Positions 1 to 10,498 of a stretch of DNA of 64,000 bases are shown one piece after another. Source of the stretch: Gentiana macrophylla. Lineage: Eukaryota > Streptophyta > Magnoliopsida > Gentianales > Gentianaceae. The stretch is taken from assembly GCA_026214975.1 (NCBI GenBank), contig CM047805.1:65511383-65575382 (forward strand), given 5' to 3'. The notes under the pieces were generated by a model that worked only from the letters and a program-made list of their open reading frames with translations, made no database searches and had not been told where the DNA came from. The translations under genes and the position numbers were made by a program. Within the stretch, counting starts at the first letter, position 1, and every line of letters begins with the position of its first letter.

Positions 1-1240
1 TGAAGCCAGCAAAGCACCAGCAGAGAAGTATGAAGACATTATGGTCTGACCTATAACCAAGGAAGTCTGTGATGACCTTGGATAAGTCTAAGTTATGTTT
101 TGAGTGATGAAACTCAATGTTCAAATATGGTGTACACTGGTCTCACCCAAATCAAGGATCAGTGAAGTACGAAGACTCTCCAAAAACTAGAACAAAGAAG
201 GAAAGCATTGAATCAATTTGAGTAAACTGACTTTTGCAAAGAGAAAACAAAACAGCAAAGAAAGAAATAACGGCTAAGTCAGAAGGCTCACTCGACCGTT
301 CTAAAAACGGCGAATAGACATTTACAAGATCAAATTTGATATACAATGAAGATTCAGAAGATCATGCATTAAATGCACAAATCATTAAAGGATCAATCAA
401 GGACGGATTTTCTGCTATACGTTTGAAGAAAGAATCCGATCACAGAAATCAAGGAGAATACAATTAAGGGGGAATCAAGAATAAAATCAAGGGTTATTCC
501 CTCATTAATATAGCCAACGGACAGAATTTCAAAAACCGAGGTTATTCAAGGCTATAAATAGAAGGCATTGACAGGAAAAGAAATAACGATCAAGAAAGAA
601 AAATCAAGCAGAAACTCTGTCAATTTGAAAACCCTTCTCTCTGAACTTACAAAGACATATCTAGTGATCAACTCAAGTATCAGAACTACAAAGTCATACT
701 CAGAATTGAGATTGATCAAGCAAGTGTGTGAATCACATTCACATCAAATCAAGCAAGCTGAATCGAATCAGAGGCAACTGAGAAGGAGTTGAATCTGTGA
801 TATTTGTTGAAGGATCTTAATCTTAAGGAACAACAAAAGGAAGATGAATCATCAAGTCATTGCGAGTCAAGGAGTGATAGTCTTGTAGATTGTGAAGCTT
901 GGGAAGCCAAGGACAATCATACTATTGTATCTGTGTAAACAATAGTGAATTCCTCCAATCATCACAGGAGAAGAGTGGATTAAGGTATTACACCACCCTG
1001 AACCACTATAAGCCTTGTGTCAATTTAAATTCTGCAATTTACTTTACAGCATTTATTTAATTAGCCTACATCATAACTTATATCTGTGACTGTCTACACT
1101 GATTTGAAAACAACATAGTAAGAAGGGACTTATCCGCTGCCTAAAAGCTTTTAAATAGAAGAAAAGTTTTTGAAACTCCACTATAGTCATTCACCCCCTC
1201 CCCCCTCTGACTATAGTTTCACCCTTCTCTGGGACCAACA
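1..1240 (+). repeat. Sire-1 5' LTR (left part off window)
   Basis: Position 1 corresponds to 10679 in the 3' LTR, and the two run almost in parallel to the terminal GGGACCAACA at 1231-1240. A TATA box (CTATAAATAG) lies at about 552-561. Near the 3' end a 10-bp inverted repeat (1180-1189 with 1208-1217) flanks a C-rich tract. The LTR drives transcription and supplies the polyadenylation site. Differences from the 3' LTR include the patch around 203-230 and the C-run lengths. Confidence 0.95.
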
Positions 1241-1242
1241 AT

Positions 1243-1254
1243 TGGTATCGGAGC
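1243..1254 (+). other. Sire-1 primer binding site (initiator Met tRNA type)
   Basis: TGGTATCGGAGC begins two bases after the 5' LTR. It differs by one base from TGGTATCAGAGC, the usual plant Copia site complementary to the 3' end of initiator methionine tRNA. The same variant occurs in Sire-2. Confidence 0.9.
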
Positions 1255-1377
1255 AGTGTTCCTAGTATCGTAACACATTGAGATCTAATTTACAGTAACA
1301 AGGAGATCACATATTTTCAAAGCGGTTTTCAAACTGAAGTTTTCCATTCTTTGTCATTTATATATTCAATTATACTG

Positions 1378-3478
1378 ATGGATTCCTCAAACTTCTTGTC
1401 AAAAGTACCTGTTTTTAATGTTAACAATTTTGATGAATATAAAATAAGAATGCTGTCTCATCTTGCAGCAACTCATGAAGAGATGCTGGATGTAATCAAT
1501 GATGGACCGATCACAATCACTACGGTGGTAGGCACAGGAGCAGATCAAGGAAAGGAAATTGACAAACCTAAAAAGGATTGGACCAAGGATGACAGGAGAA
1601 GAGAAAATCTGGACTTTGTTGCAAAAGACATGATCTTGAAGACCCTAGACAGCAACATGTTCATGAGAATTAAAGACTGCAAAACAGCAAAGGAGATGTG
1701 GGACAAGCTATCATTGATAAATGAAGGATCTCAAGCGATTAAAGAAAACAAATTATCATTTGCAAAGCGAAGTTTGAGAACTTTAAAATGAAGGTTGGTG
1801 AATCCATTGATCAAATGGACAAATGATTCTCAAGCATCATCGATGAATTACAACGACTTGGACACATATATCCCCAAAAGAAGTATGCTTGAAAATCTTG
1901 AGAGGACTACGAAAGATGGAAGATCATAACATCGATGAATCGGAGGAACAACAAATCTTGCAAGCACCGACACTCGACAACCGATGTCCCGATTAAAAGC
2001 TCATGAATTCGAATTGAACGGCGAAGATGGTGCTCCGGCAGAGACACACAAAATCACTGCATTAGCTGCACCCCAGCAAAAGTAACTTTGCCGAATGCAT
2101 CGAAGAAAGAGACACAAGAATTAAAAGAACAGGTAGCTTTATTAGTTAAATGTTTTGACAGGTTTAAAAAGAAGCCATTCAAAGGAAATTCGTCATCAAA
2201 CCAAAAGTCAAGCTCAAACAGAGACATGAAGAAGAAAGATGATGAATACAGATGCTTCAACTGCAACAAGAAAGGTCACTTCAAGGTGATTGTCTGAAGA
2301 AAATGACAAAGATGATGAAAAGAAGAAATACAGAGCATCCAAAAGAGAAAGAGCAAGAAGGCACTTAAGGCGAGAATCCAAAGAAGTGAAAAGCATGAAG
2401 AATCATCGACAATGACTCGGATAATAGTGATGAAGAAGGCATTTCGAGAAAATGAAAAAGCATGCCTATGCCTCATGACCAAAGAATTGGATGAAGATAA
2501 AAGTGATGGCTCGATAATCGAGGAAACAAGCCTATGTTTAATGGCTAAAGAATCGATGATGGCGAGGTAACATCTAGTTCTGTTCTTCATCTAATGCATC
2601 CACATCTAGCACCGCACAATCCTCTAGTCTCCCATTAGATACAGCAGACCTAGTCCAAAATCTCATGACTAAATTTGATGAAATTGAAAAGGATCATGAA
2701 ATTCTGGAAAAGGAATGCAAGGATATAAGAAAATAGAATAAGAGGTTAAAGAAAGAACTGGATGAAGCAAAAGCTGAATTAACTAGTAAGGAGACCTACT
2801 TAAATGATCAACAAAAAGCAGATGATCATACATCTGTTACTAAAAGATCAGTTAAGAAAATCTCCTCACCAGTGAAGGTATCCACTACACCACTAAAAGC
2901 ACTAGCTTACAAACCCTAAAAAAGGTTTGGATCCAGATCTGGTCTTGGCTACAACAGTCAGGATGAAAGTAGGAACAATGATCAACACCATTCTAAATTC
3001 AGGACCACTAGTGGACCAAAATTTAGAAAAGGATGAACCATGGTTCCAACAGATCATCTGTTCGGTGAAGTCAAGACCCAGCAGTAGTGAAACAAACAAA
3101 CTAAATCCTCCTTCCAGTCAATCAAGAACCACAGCCATCTGAAAGGAAAAGGCAGACTTTACCCTTCAGAGGATGATTGGAATGTTGCACCTCCAAAATA
3201 CAAGAGGAAACCAAACTGTTCCTAGACACATGAAGCAATAAAGGTTTCCTACTGCATATTGGAAAGTAAAGAAGGATGCAAATGCACCAAAAGGTGGAGA
3301 AAAGTATCAGAATACCTTCAGTAAAAATACTAGAAGCTATTCTGCCATGCCTTATACATATGAAGTTGATGACTTCAATTATCCAAAAAGAAGACCTTTT
3401 GGATACACCCTTGGTATGGGAGGCATGATTGCTAACAAGCATGGACCCAAACAGTGTTGGGTACCTAAACTTAATTAA
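1378..3478 (+). pseudogene. gag: Sire-1 gag (broken)
   Basis: Gag would form the virus-like particle and bind RNA. The start ATG at 1378 (MDSSNF) matches the start in Sire-2 and lies 138 bp after the LTR. The first 138 residues are the gag-polypeptide domain of plant Copia elements (UBN2 type). A frameshift near 1768 breaks the frame, and several more follow. The zinc knuckle (CFNCNKKGHFK, about 2254-2287) has lost its last Cys through a small deletion. A Lys/Glu-rich coiled-coil stretch follows (about 2650-2830). The product ends at WVPKLN followed by TAA at 3476, at the same point as in Sire-2. Many indels sit at CAG/CTG positions of the Sire-2 sequence (see findings). Confidence 0.88.
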
Positions 3479-6400
3479 CTGTTTTGTAGGATGTCCGGTA
3501 CATAGAGGCGGTGGATGTTCCGACACACATGACAGAAACAAGAAATGGCTCACTGACTTCAAAGCTTTTGATGGACCCAAAGTCACATTTGGAGGTAAAG
3601 AAAACCCTGGCAAGATTAAGAGGGAAGGCATAATACTCAAGAACAATATAAAGATTCAAAATGTGGCATATGTCAAGGGACTTAACTTCAATCGATGAGC
3701 ATCGGTCACCTCGTGACAAAGGCTACAATGTGCACTTCAACAAAGAAGGATGCAAAGTGATTCACAGTCAAACCAACACAGTAGTTCTTGCAGGTAGAAG
3801 ACAAGACAACATGTATGTGGTGGACTGGAAAATAGCTAAGGCAGAAACATGCCTACTTGTCAAGAATAAACAATCAACAAGCTGGATTTGGCACAGAAGA
3901 TTAAATCACCTGAATTTCAAGACATTCAACAAACTATCAAGGAGCAAGCTAGTTGAAGGCCTGCCAGAGATCACATTCAAGAAAGAGAGTCTATGTGATG
4001 CTTGTCAAAAAGGAAAACAAATAAAAAGTTCATTCAAGTCAAAGCCTTATCAATCTACAACAAGAGTTCTACATCTGCTGCACATGGACTTGTTTGGACC
4101 AGTCACACCAGTAAGTGTGAGTGGTAAGAAATACACTCTTGTAGTGGTGGATGACTTCTCAAAGTACACATGGACCATTTTCATGAACAAGAAGAAAGAA
4201 ACACTCAAGAAGCTGCCAGATTTGTTGAGAAGACTCCAGAATGAGAAAGAGCTAAAGATTATCAAGATCAGATCAGATAGAGGCACTGAATTCCTAAATG
4301 AAATTATCAGAACCTATTGTGAAGAAAATTGAGTATTACATCAACTATCTGCAGCAGGAACTCTACAACAAAATAGTGTTGCAGAAAGAAGAAACAGAAC
4401 CATCAAGGAAGCAGTCAGGACAATGATAGCAGAAGCATGTTTACCAAAGAGATTTTGGGCTGAAGCAGCAAACACAGCATGCCATACACAAAACAGATCA
4501 ATCATCAACAAACATCATGGAAAGACTCCATATGAAATATGGAATGGTAGAAAACCTAATATCTCATATTTTCATATTTTTGGATCAAAATGTTTTGTCT
4601 TAAACAGGAATCAGCTGCATACCTTTGATTAGAAGGCTGATGAAGCAATCGTCATGGGATACTCAGACACCAGCAAAGCATTTAGAGTACTCAATAAAAG
4701 AACCTTTGTGATTGAAGAATCAATACATGTAGTTTTTGATGAACCAAATACAAATGGTGAAGATCTTCAAGATCAAGAAGAGAAAGCAAACACAAAGGAA
4801 ATCTATACAAATGCAACCATACCGGCTACCATCCTAAATCATCATTTTGAAAACCAAGAAGAACCACTTACCAATACACCGGATGAAGCACCGAAGTTGA
4901 AGTTCTTGCTCGGCATGAAGGTATGCAAGCACCAAGTGAAGATCAACTTCAACCAGGACCTAAATTGGCTAAGAGACCATCCCGAAGAACAAGTCATTGG
5001 AGATATTCACACAGAGTCGAACCGTAAGACAAGCTGGAGCACATGCTAACTTGCTTTCTATCACAAGTGGAACCCAAGACCATAGATGATGCAATCCAAG
5101 ATGCAGATTGGATCACAACCATGCAAGAAGAACTAAATGAATTTGAAAGAAATGAAGTCCTGGGAACTAGTTGACAGACACTGAAATGGCCAACATCATT
5201 GGTGCAAAATGGGTATTCAGAACAAGATGGATGAGCAAGGAGAATTGTTGTCGAAACAAAGCAAGGCTAGTTGCAAAAGGCTATTCCCAAGTGAAGGAAT
5301 AGATTATGATGAAACATTTGCACCAAATATCAAGATTGGAAGCAATCGGACTCTTTCTAGCATTTCTTTTGCACACAAAGACTTCAAAGTCTATCAAATG
5401 GATGTAAAGAGTGCATTCCTAAATGGACTTTTGGAAGAAGAATTTTATGTAGAACAACCTCCTAGATTTCAAATTAAAGGAAAAGAAGACAAAGTATACA
5501 AACTCAAGAAGGCCCTCTATGGCCTCAAACAGGCACCTAGAGCCTGGTATGAAACACTATCACAATTTCTGATCAAGAATGGATTCAACAAAGGAACTAT
5601 TGACAAGACTCTATTCAAACTAGTGGAAGGAGCAAGCACTTTGCTAGTACAAATCTATGTTGATGATATAATCTTTGGATCCGAAGATGAAAAGCTATGT
5701 GAGAAATTTGCAAACCTGATGAAGAGCAAATTTCAGATGAGCATGATGGGAGAATTAAACTACTTACTTGGCCTTCAAGTAAAGCAAATGAAGGATGACA
5801 TCTTCATTAGTCAAGCAAAGTATACAAGAGATTTGATACACAAGTATGGGATGGATACAAGTGGCACAGCAGACACACCAATGTGTGCCAGAGTCATACT
5901 TGGAAAAGATGATGGAGGAAAAGATGTAGATCAGAAAATGTATAGAGGAATTATTGGATCATTATTATACTTAACTGCAAGCAGACCTGACATAGCATTT
6001 GCAGTAGGAGTGTGTGCAAGATTTCAAGCTCAACCAAAAGAATCACATCTTCTAGCAGCTAAAAGGATAATCAAATACTTGAAAAACACTATAAATGTTG
6101 GTATTTGGTATCCAAAAGATGGAGGATTTACATTGATATCATATTCAGACTCTGACTATGCTGGATGCAAAATAGATAGAAAGAGCACCTCTGGAACTTG
6201 CCAAATGCTAGGAACCAGACTAGTCTCTTGGTTCAGTAAAAAGCAAAACTCCATATCTACATCAACAGCTGAAGCAGAATATATAGCAGCAGGTAGCTGT
6301 TGTGCACAAGTACTGTGGATAAGACAACAGCTAAGGGACTATGGAGTAAGAGAAAGCAATTCCAATCATGTGTGATAACACAAGTGCAATATCTATTACG

Positions 6401-6600
6401 AGAAAATCCAAAGATTGCACTCAAGAACAAAGCATATTGATGTAAGACATCATTTTATCAGAGACCATGTTGAAAAGGGGGATGTCATCCTAAAACACAT
6501 ACCCACTGAAGATCAATTGGCTGACATCTTCACTAAACCACTCAGTTATGAAAGATTCAGTAAGCTAAGAACTGAGTTAGGAATGATTGAAATAGAATAA
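3479..6600 (+). pseudogene. pol: Sire-1 pol: protease, integrase, RT, RNase H (broken)
   Basis: The protease region starts near 3490, but the Asp-Ser-Gly motif is destroyed. The pre-integrase zinc region is clear (HRRLNHLNFK, then CDACQKGK, about 3890-4020). All three integrase catalytic residues can be seen: Asp in LHMDLFGP, Asp in IRSDRGTEF, and Glu in VAERRNRT near 4383. A TGA at about 4330 lies between the last two. RT follows at 5209-5900 with FLNGLLEEE and the YVDDIIFGS catalytic motif. RNase H ends the protein with intact SDSDYAG and TAEAEY motifs (about 6150-6290). There is a frameshift near 6375, then the tail to TAA at 6598-6600. Stops at about 4630 and frameshifts at 5050-5210 split it. 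RT and RNase H are better preserved than in most neighbours. Confidence 0.92.
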
Positions 6601-7209
6601 GTATCTAACAACGGCTAACTGGATTAATCGGCTAAGTGACTTCATTAACTGGTACGACCTTTGCCGTTACAGGAGATGCTGCAAGTAAGGCACTGGTATT
6701 CAGCGAAGGTAACTTAACTGATTGTTAGGAACAGTCAAATGGCGCAGCTAAGTGAAGAACCTATTGGGACGGCTAAGTGACCAGCGAAGGCACTTCACCG
6801 AAATAAAGACTTGGACAAATTAAAAGTGTGAACAAAATCAATTCTGATTACACGTGGAGAATAAGGAAATTATGGAGGATTATTCTGTACACACGTGGTG
6901 ATCAACTTATGATCATGGAGGTAATTATATTATTTTTCGAATTATAAACTCCTCGATTCCCGGGCTCTATCATTACTTGCCTCAAACCACACCCCCATTC
7001 CACTCGAATATCGCGATTTTCATACACAAAATCACACCATTATGCCACAAAATCCTTCCATATTCAAACCACGTTCACACTACCCAAATCACACTATATA
7101 AACAAGACTTAGAAATTTTCAGAAATCTTTACGCTTTCTTGGCAATTACAAACCCTACTCTTGTTACTTTCTATTACAAACTCAAATTCATTTTCAAACC
7201 TTAGTAAAA
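6601..7209 (+). promoter_or_regulatory. Sire-1 pol-ORF3 spacer with promoter-like signals
   Basis: This 609-bp spacer has no gene. Its first part repeats CGGCTAAGTGAC-like words (about 6629, 6745 and 6771) and carries TGTTAGGAACA at 6723-6733, the same 11 bases that open the LTR. Two CACGTGG boxes lie at 6851-6857 and 6892-6898, and TATATAAA is at 7095-7102, 108 bp before the ORF3 ATG. The layout resembles a plant core promoter with G-box/ABRE elements. Sire-2 retains the TATA box and one G-box. That it drives ORF3 is inference. Confidence 0.5.
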
Positions 7210-10200
7210 ATGGCATCATCCTCCTCAAACACCCAAGCTAGATATGAAAAATCGATTGCCACGGGATCTTTCTTTCAAGAAGAACACTACTTGAAACTGT
7301 GCGGAAATGACGAAGATGCCAAACGATTGGCAGCAGGTTGCAAAATCCTAAATCTATCAACCTTTCTCAATCCGCCCATAACCGAGGTCTGCTATGAAAG
7401 TCTGATTTCCTTCTGGAAATCTGCACAATACGTGCCTGGGCTCCCTGCTGAAGAAGGCGACGAGTGGGAAGAAGACAAGATTGTAGCATCTGTCAACGGA
7501 AAAGAAGTGGCGATTACAGAAAAGGTAATTCACAAACATCTTAAACTTTCAAATAAAGGCCAAGAAAAAGTGACATCTGTATCACAAAACTTGGTTGATT
7601 TCTGGGCAACCATTGCCAAAACGGCAAACCCAGGATCTACAAAGGTCAATTGTTTGAGATCCGCTTTAAAGAAACCATTCAATGAGTTCAGTGCCCTAAT
7701 TGGCAAGACCATTGAAGGAAATTTGGGAGCAAATAATGCAATGACAGAAATCAGAATGAGACTAATGAGAATCATCTACAACAATCTGCAATTCAACTGG
7801 GCAAAATACTTCTTTCTAAGACTCAAAGAGCAAATCCAAAGTGAAGTAAAAGCAGCAAACAAGGGGACAAAAGAAGGAAAGACTAAGAAAGGACAATTCT
7901 GGGTGAAAAAGTCATATGGCATTCAGTTACACTACTTGTTGCAATGTCTTAAAGTCCCCACAGTACAACTCCACAAACTGCATGAATCCAAAGTCATGTT
8001 TACTTATGTTAAACAACAACAGAAGGTAGGAGAAGGGAAGAGGAAGAAATCCACACGCAGTACCACCGGTCAAAGAAAGAAACAAAAGATTCAAATGAAG
8101 TGCGGAAACGCATGACTTTGGACAATTGATTGATGAAGAAGAAGAGGAAGAAGGTTCGACCTTAATCAAGCAGTAATGCAAGAAGAAGAAATCGTAGGGA
8201 TGAAAAAGCACCTAATAACTAAAAAACCTTTGGAGAGGATGAGGAATCATCTCCAGAAGAAGCTGTACAATTATCTGCAAACGATATAGATGATTGAATT
8301 ACAGAATATCTTGAGTGGAAGGAAGGCGATTCCAAACAACAGCTTCAAGACTCAGATCACATGCTTGCTGAAGAAGCATGGCTATTTGATTTTCTGGGAA
8401 TCACAACTCTGGTAGGTGTACTTGATGAATCACCTCTATGGGAAATGGTTGATGCAGCCAAGGCAAAACTGCCCCAGATCTCTGGGAGACAAAGTGATGA
8501 CTTAGAAGATGATGGAGATGATCATGATCAGGATGATGGTGATGATCATGATGACAATGATGATAATGATCATGATCAAGATGATGATGATGATCTTGGT
8601 CAAAATAAAGAAGAGAACTCTCCCGCACCAGATGCAATTGATGACACTACTCTTCTCCGTACATTTTTGAAACCACAAGCCTCCGGCAAGCCTACAACTC
8701 CAGCAAAGACATCCACTCAACCGAATGCATCGCGTTCAGCTAATAGCAGTAACATTATGGACACTGGCTCAGTTGCCGCCACTCCAGTCAAGACAACCCC
8801 CGGCATAGAGATAGGGGGAACAACAGCTCAAGCCACACCAGCATATACATCTACCCAAATTCTTGAAGATCAAGATGTAAATGCAGATGTCACTCAACAT
8901 CAAGACAAGGGACGACAAACGGATCCGTAAGCTTGGTGAAACAAGGCATGAGACTCTCTCGGTGAACTTGGCATCACAAATGAAACTTTTGAGAAAGCGG
9001 CAGACTTGCTGGCTGAAGAATTGGAACAACAAGCAATGTATCTCAGATCCATGACTTCAGCTTTTAATGACAAAAGCTCCTCCATTGAAAACAAGTTTTA
9101 GGCCATTGCAGAATACATTGATGCACAAAATATTGTTGTTCAACAACAAGGAAATCTGATGAAGCAACTCAACATCAATATCACTAACAGTCTTGCAGGC
9201 CTCAGGCAACACATTTCCCAAGAAAACGAATCACTTTGGCAAAGAGCTTTTGGCACTAGACTTAGGAGTGTCAATGAGAAATTGAATGATCATAACAAAA
9301 GATTCACATCTATTGAATCAAAACTTGATTCTCTCGATTGGAACGGGCAGAGGCCACCAATAGCATCCTACTCCAAAGCAAAGGGATGATCTTTGCCAAA
9401 AAGGGGAAAACTGGATAAGCTGAAGGATCAACAATCGACCTCCAAATTTCACCGAGGAACAAGCGAGAGCAAGAGACAGAGAAATAATAATCGAGAAATG
9501 AAGCGTAAGAAAACAGACAAAGAAGGGTCGAGAAGAAAGGAAAAGGCCCTAAAGGAACCCCGCATTGGATTTCCTCACCCTATGCAAAGAAGAGATGATG
9601 ATAGAGGCAGTCCGCAGACGGCAAAGGCCTGGATCTAATCAAGAAAGAGGATCTGTCGACCAACACAGACTCGGCACGGAGGAAACACCAGCAGAGGTAG
9701 CAAAGACTCCAAATATCTTGGTAAGCACAGAACTTACACACTGGTCACCAAAGCAAAGCGAGAATATGATGCGGATGTCTTTGGACCATGTAAGAGAATT
9801 TTTCATAGTACAGGAAGGACTTTATCCTCACTCCTCACAAGATGAAGCTTGGGCTGATTGGCTAAGCTATCAGGATGAAAGGATGAGAACTGATATGGCC
9901 AAACTCTACAATGAAGTCAAAAGAGAATTTGCACTTCTCAAACAAACCAACAACAAACCAAGCTCAGCCATACCACTATCTGCAAAAGGACCAGAAGACT
10001 TGCCAGCTGAACAACAAGAAGATTTCAAATATATGGCAAAATTCTTCAATCCTATGGGGAGAATGGAGAAACAGGAACATTGGAGTCTCTACAAAAGTCT
10101 CAAGTTTGCAGACTCACATATTGCTGAGGCTAGGGAAAGACTTGAAAAATATTTTGGAGAACCTAAGGCAAATGAGACCATGCCTGATTTCAACAGACTC

Positions 10201-10332
10201 TTTGCCAAAAGAGTTTTCCAGGGTGTATCTGAATACACAGCTTTGGCTTACGGGAAGTGGAAGTTTTTCAGAAATTATTTGGAAAGACATGGAAGAGGTT
10301 CAGACTACAAAATTCAAGAGGTACAAGGCTGA
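7210..10332 (+). pseudogene. Sire-1 ORF3: extra ("env-like" position) protein, broken
   Basis: This gene lies between pol and the 3' LTR, where some Sireviruses carry a so-called env-like gene. I see no signal peptide and no convincing membrane segment, so an envelope role is not supported here. The start MASSSS at 7210 matches MASSS in Sire-2. About 220 residues form a conserved N-terminal domain (ITGSFF-like start, EHYL, FLNP.IT..CYE.LI.FWK). A Lys/Arg-rich stretch follows (about 8040-8100), then an Asp/His-rich acidic tract (8505-8610), Thr/Pro-rich sequence and a coiled-coil-like segment (about 8940-9350). The last part (9565-10332) holds MAKFFNP and a basic, helical tail. Frameshifts at about 8115, 8930 and 9390 and a stop near 9102 split it. 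Function unknown; it could be a structural or accessory protein. Confidence 0.7.
8505..8610 (+). repeat. GAT/CAT low-complexity tract coding an Asp/His-rich segment
   Basis: Imperfect GATGAT and CATGAT triplets encode alternating runs of Asp with His, Gly and Asn. It lies inside ORF3 of Sire-1. Sire-2 has a Glu-rich tract at the corresponding place, so acidity rather than sequence is conserved. Confidence 0.85.
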
Positions 10333-10484
10333 ATTGAGCAAAATGTAGTTTGTAACACTTGAATAAAGTCCTAGAACTTATTACCCTATGATGGATGAAT
10401 AAAATGGTTGAACTTTTAATCTGTTGTTTATTATGAAAATTTTTGATTACTTATGTTCAGGCTTATGAGGGTTTTGGCATCATC

Positions 10485-10498
10485 AAAAAGGGGGAAAT
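10485..10498 (+). other. Sire-1 polypurine tract
   Basis: AAAAAGGGGGAAAT directly precedes the 3' LTR start TGTTAGGAACA. It would prime plus-strand DNA synthesis. The 150 bp before it (10349-10484) is non-coding and closely matches the same place in Sire-2. Confidence 0.9.

Noticed and set aside
8401..8720. His-rich and Ile-rich open frames opposite ORF3
   Set aside because: They are antisense readings of the GAT/CAT triplet tract and have no independent support.
7210..10332. ORF3 as a true envelope glycoprotein
   Set aside because: No signal peptide, transmembrane segment or glycoprotein-like Cys pattern is visible in either copy. Only its position matches env-like genes.
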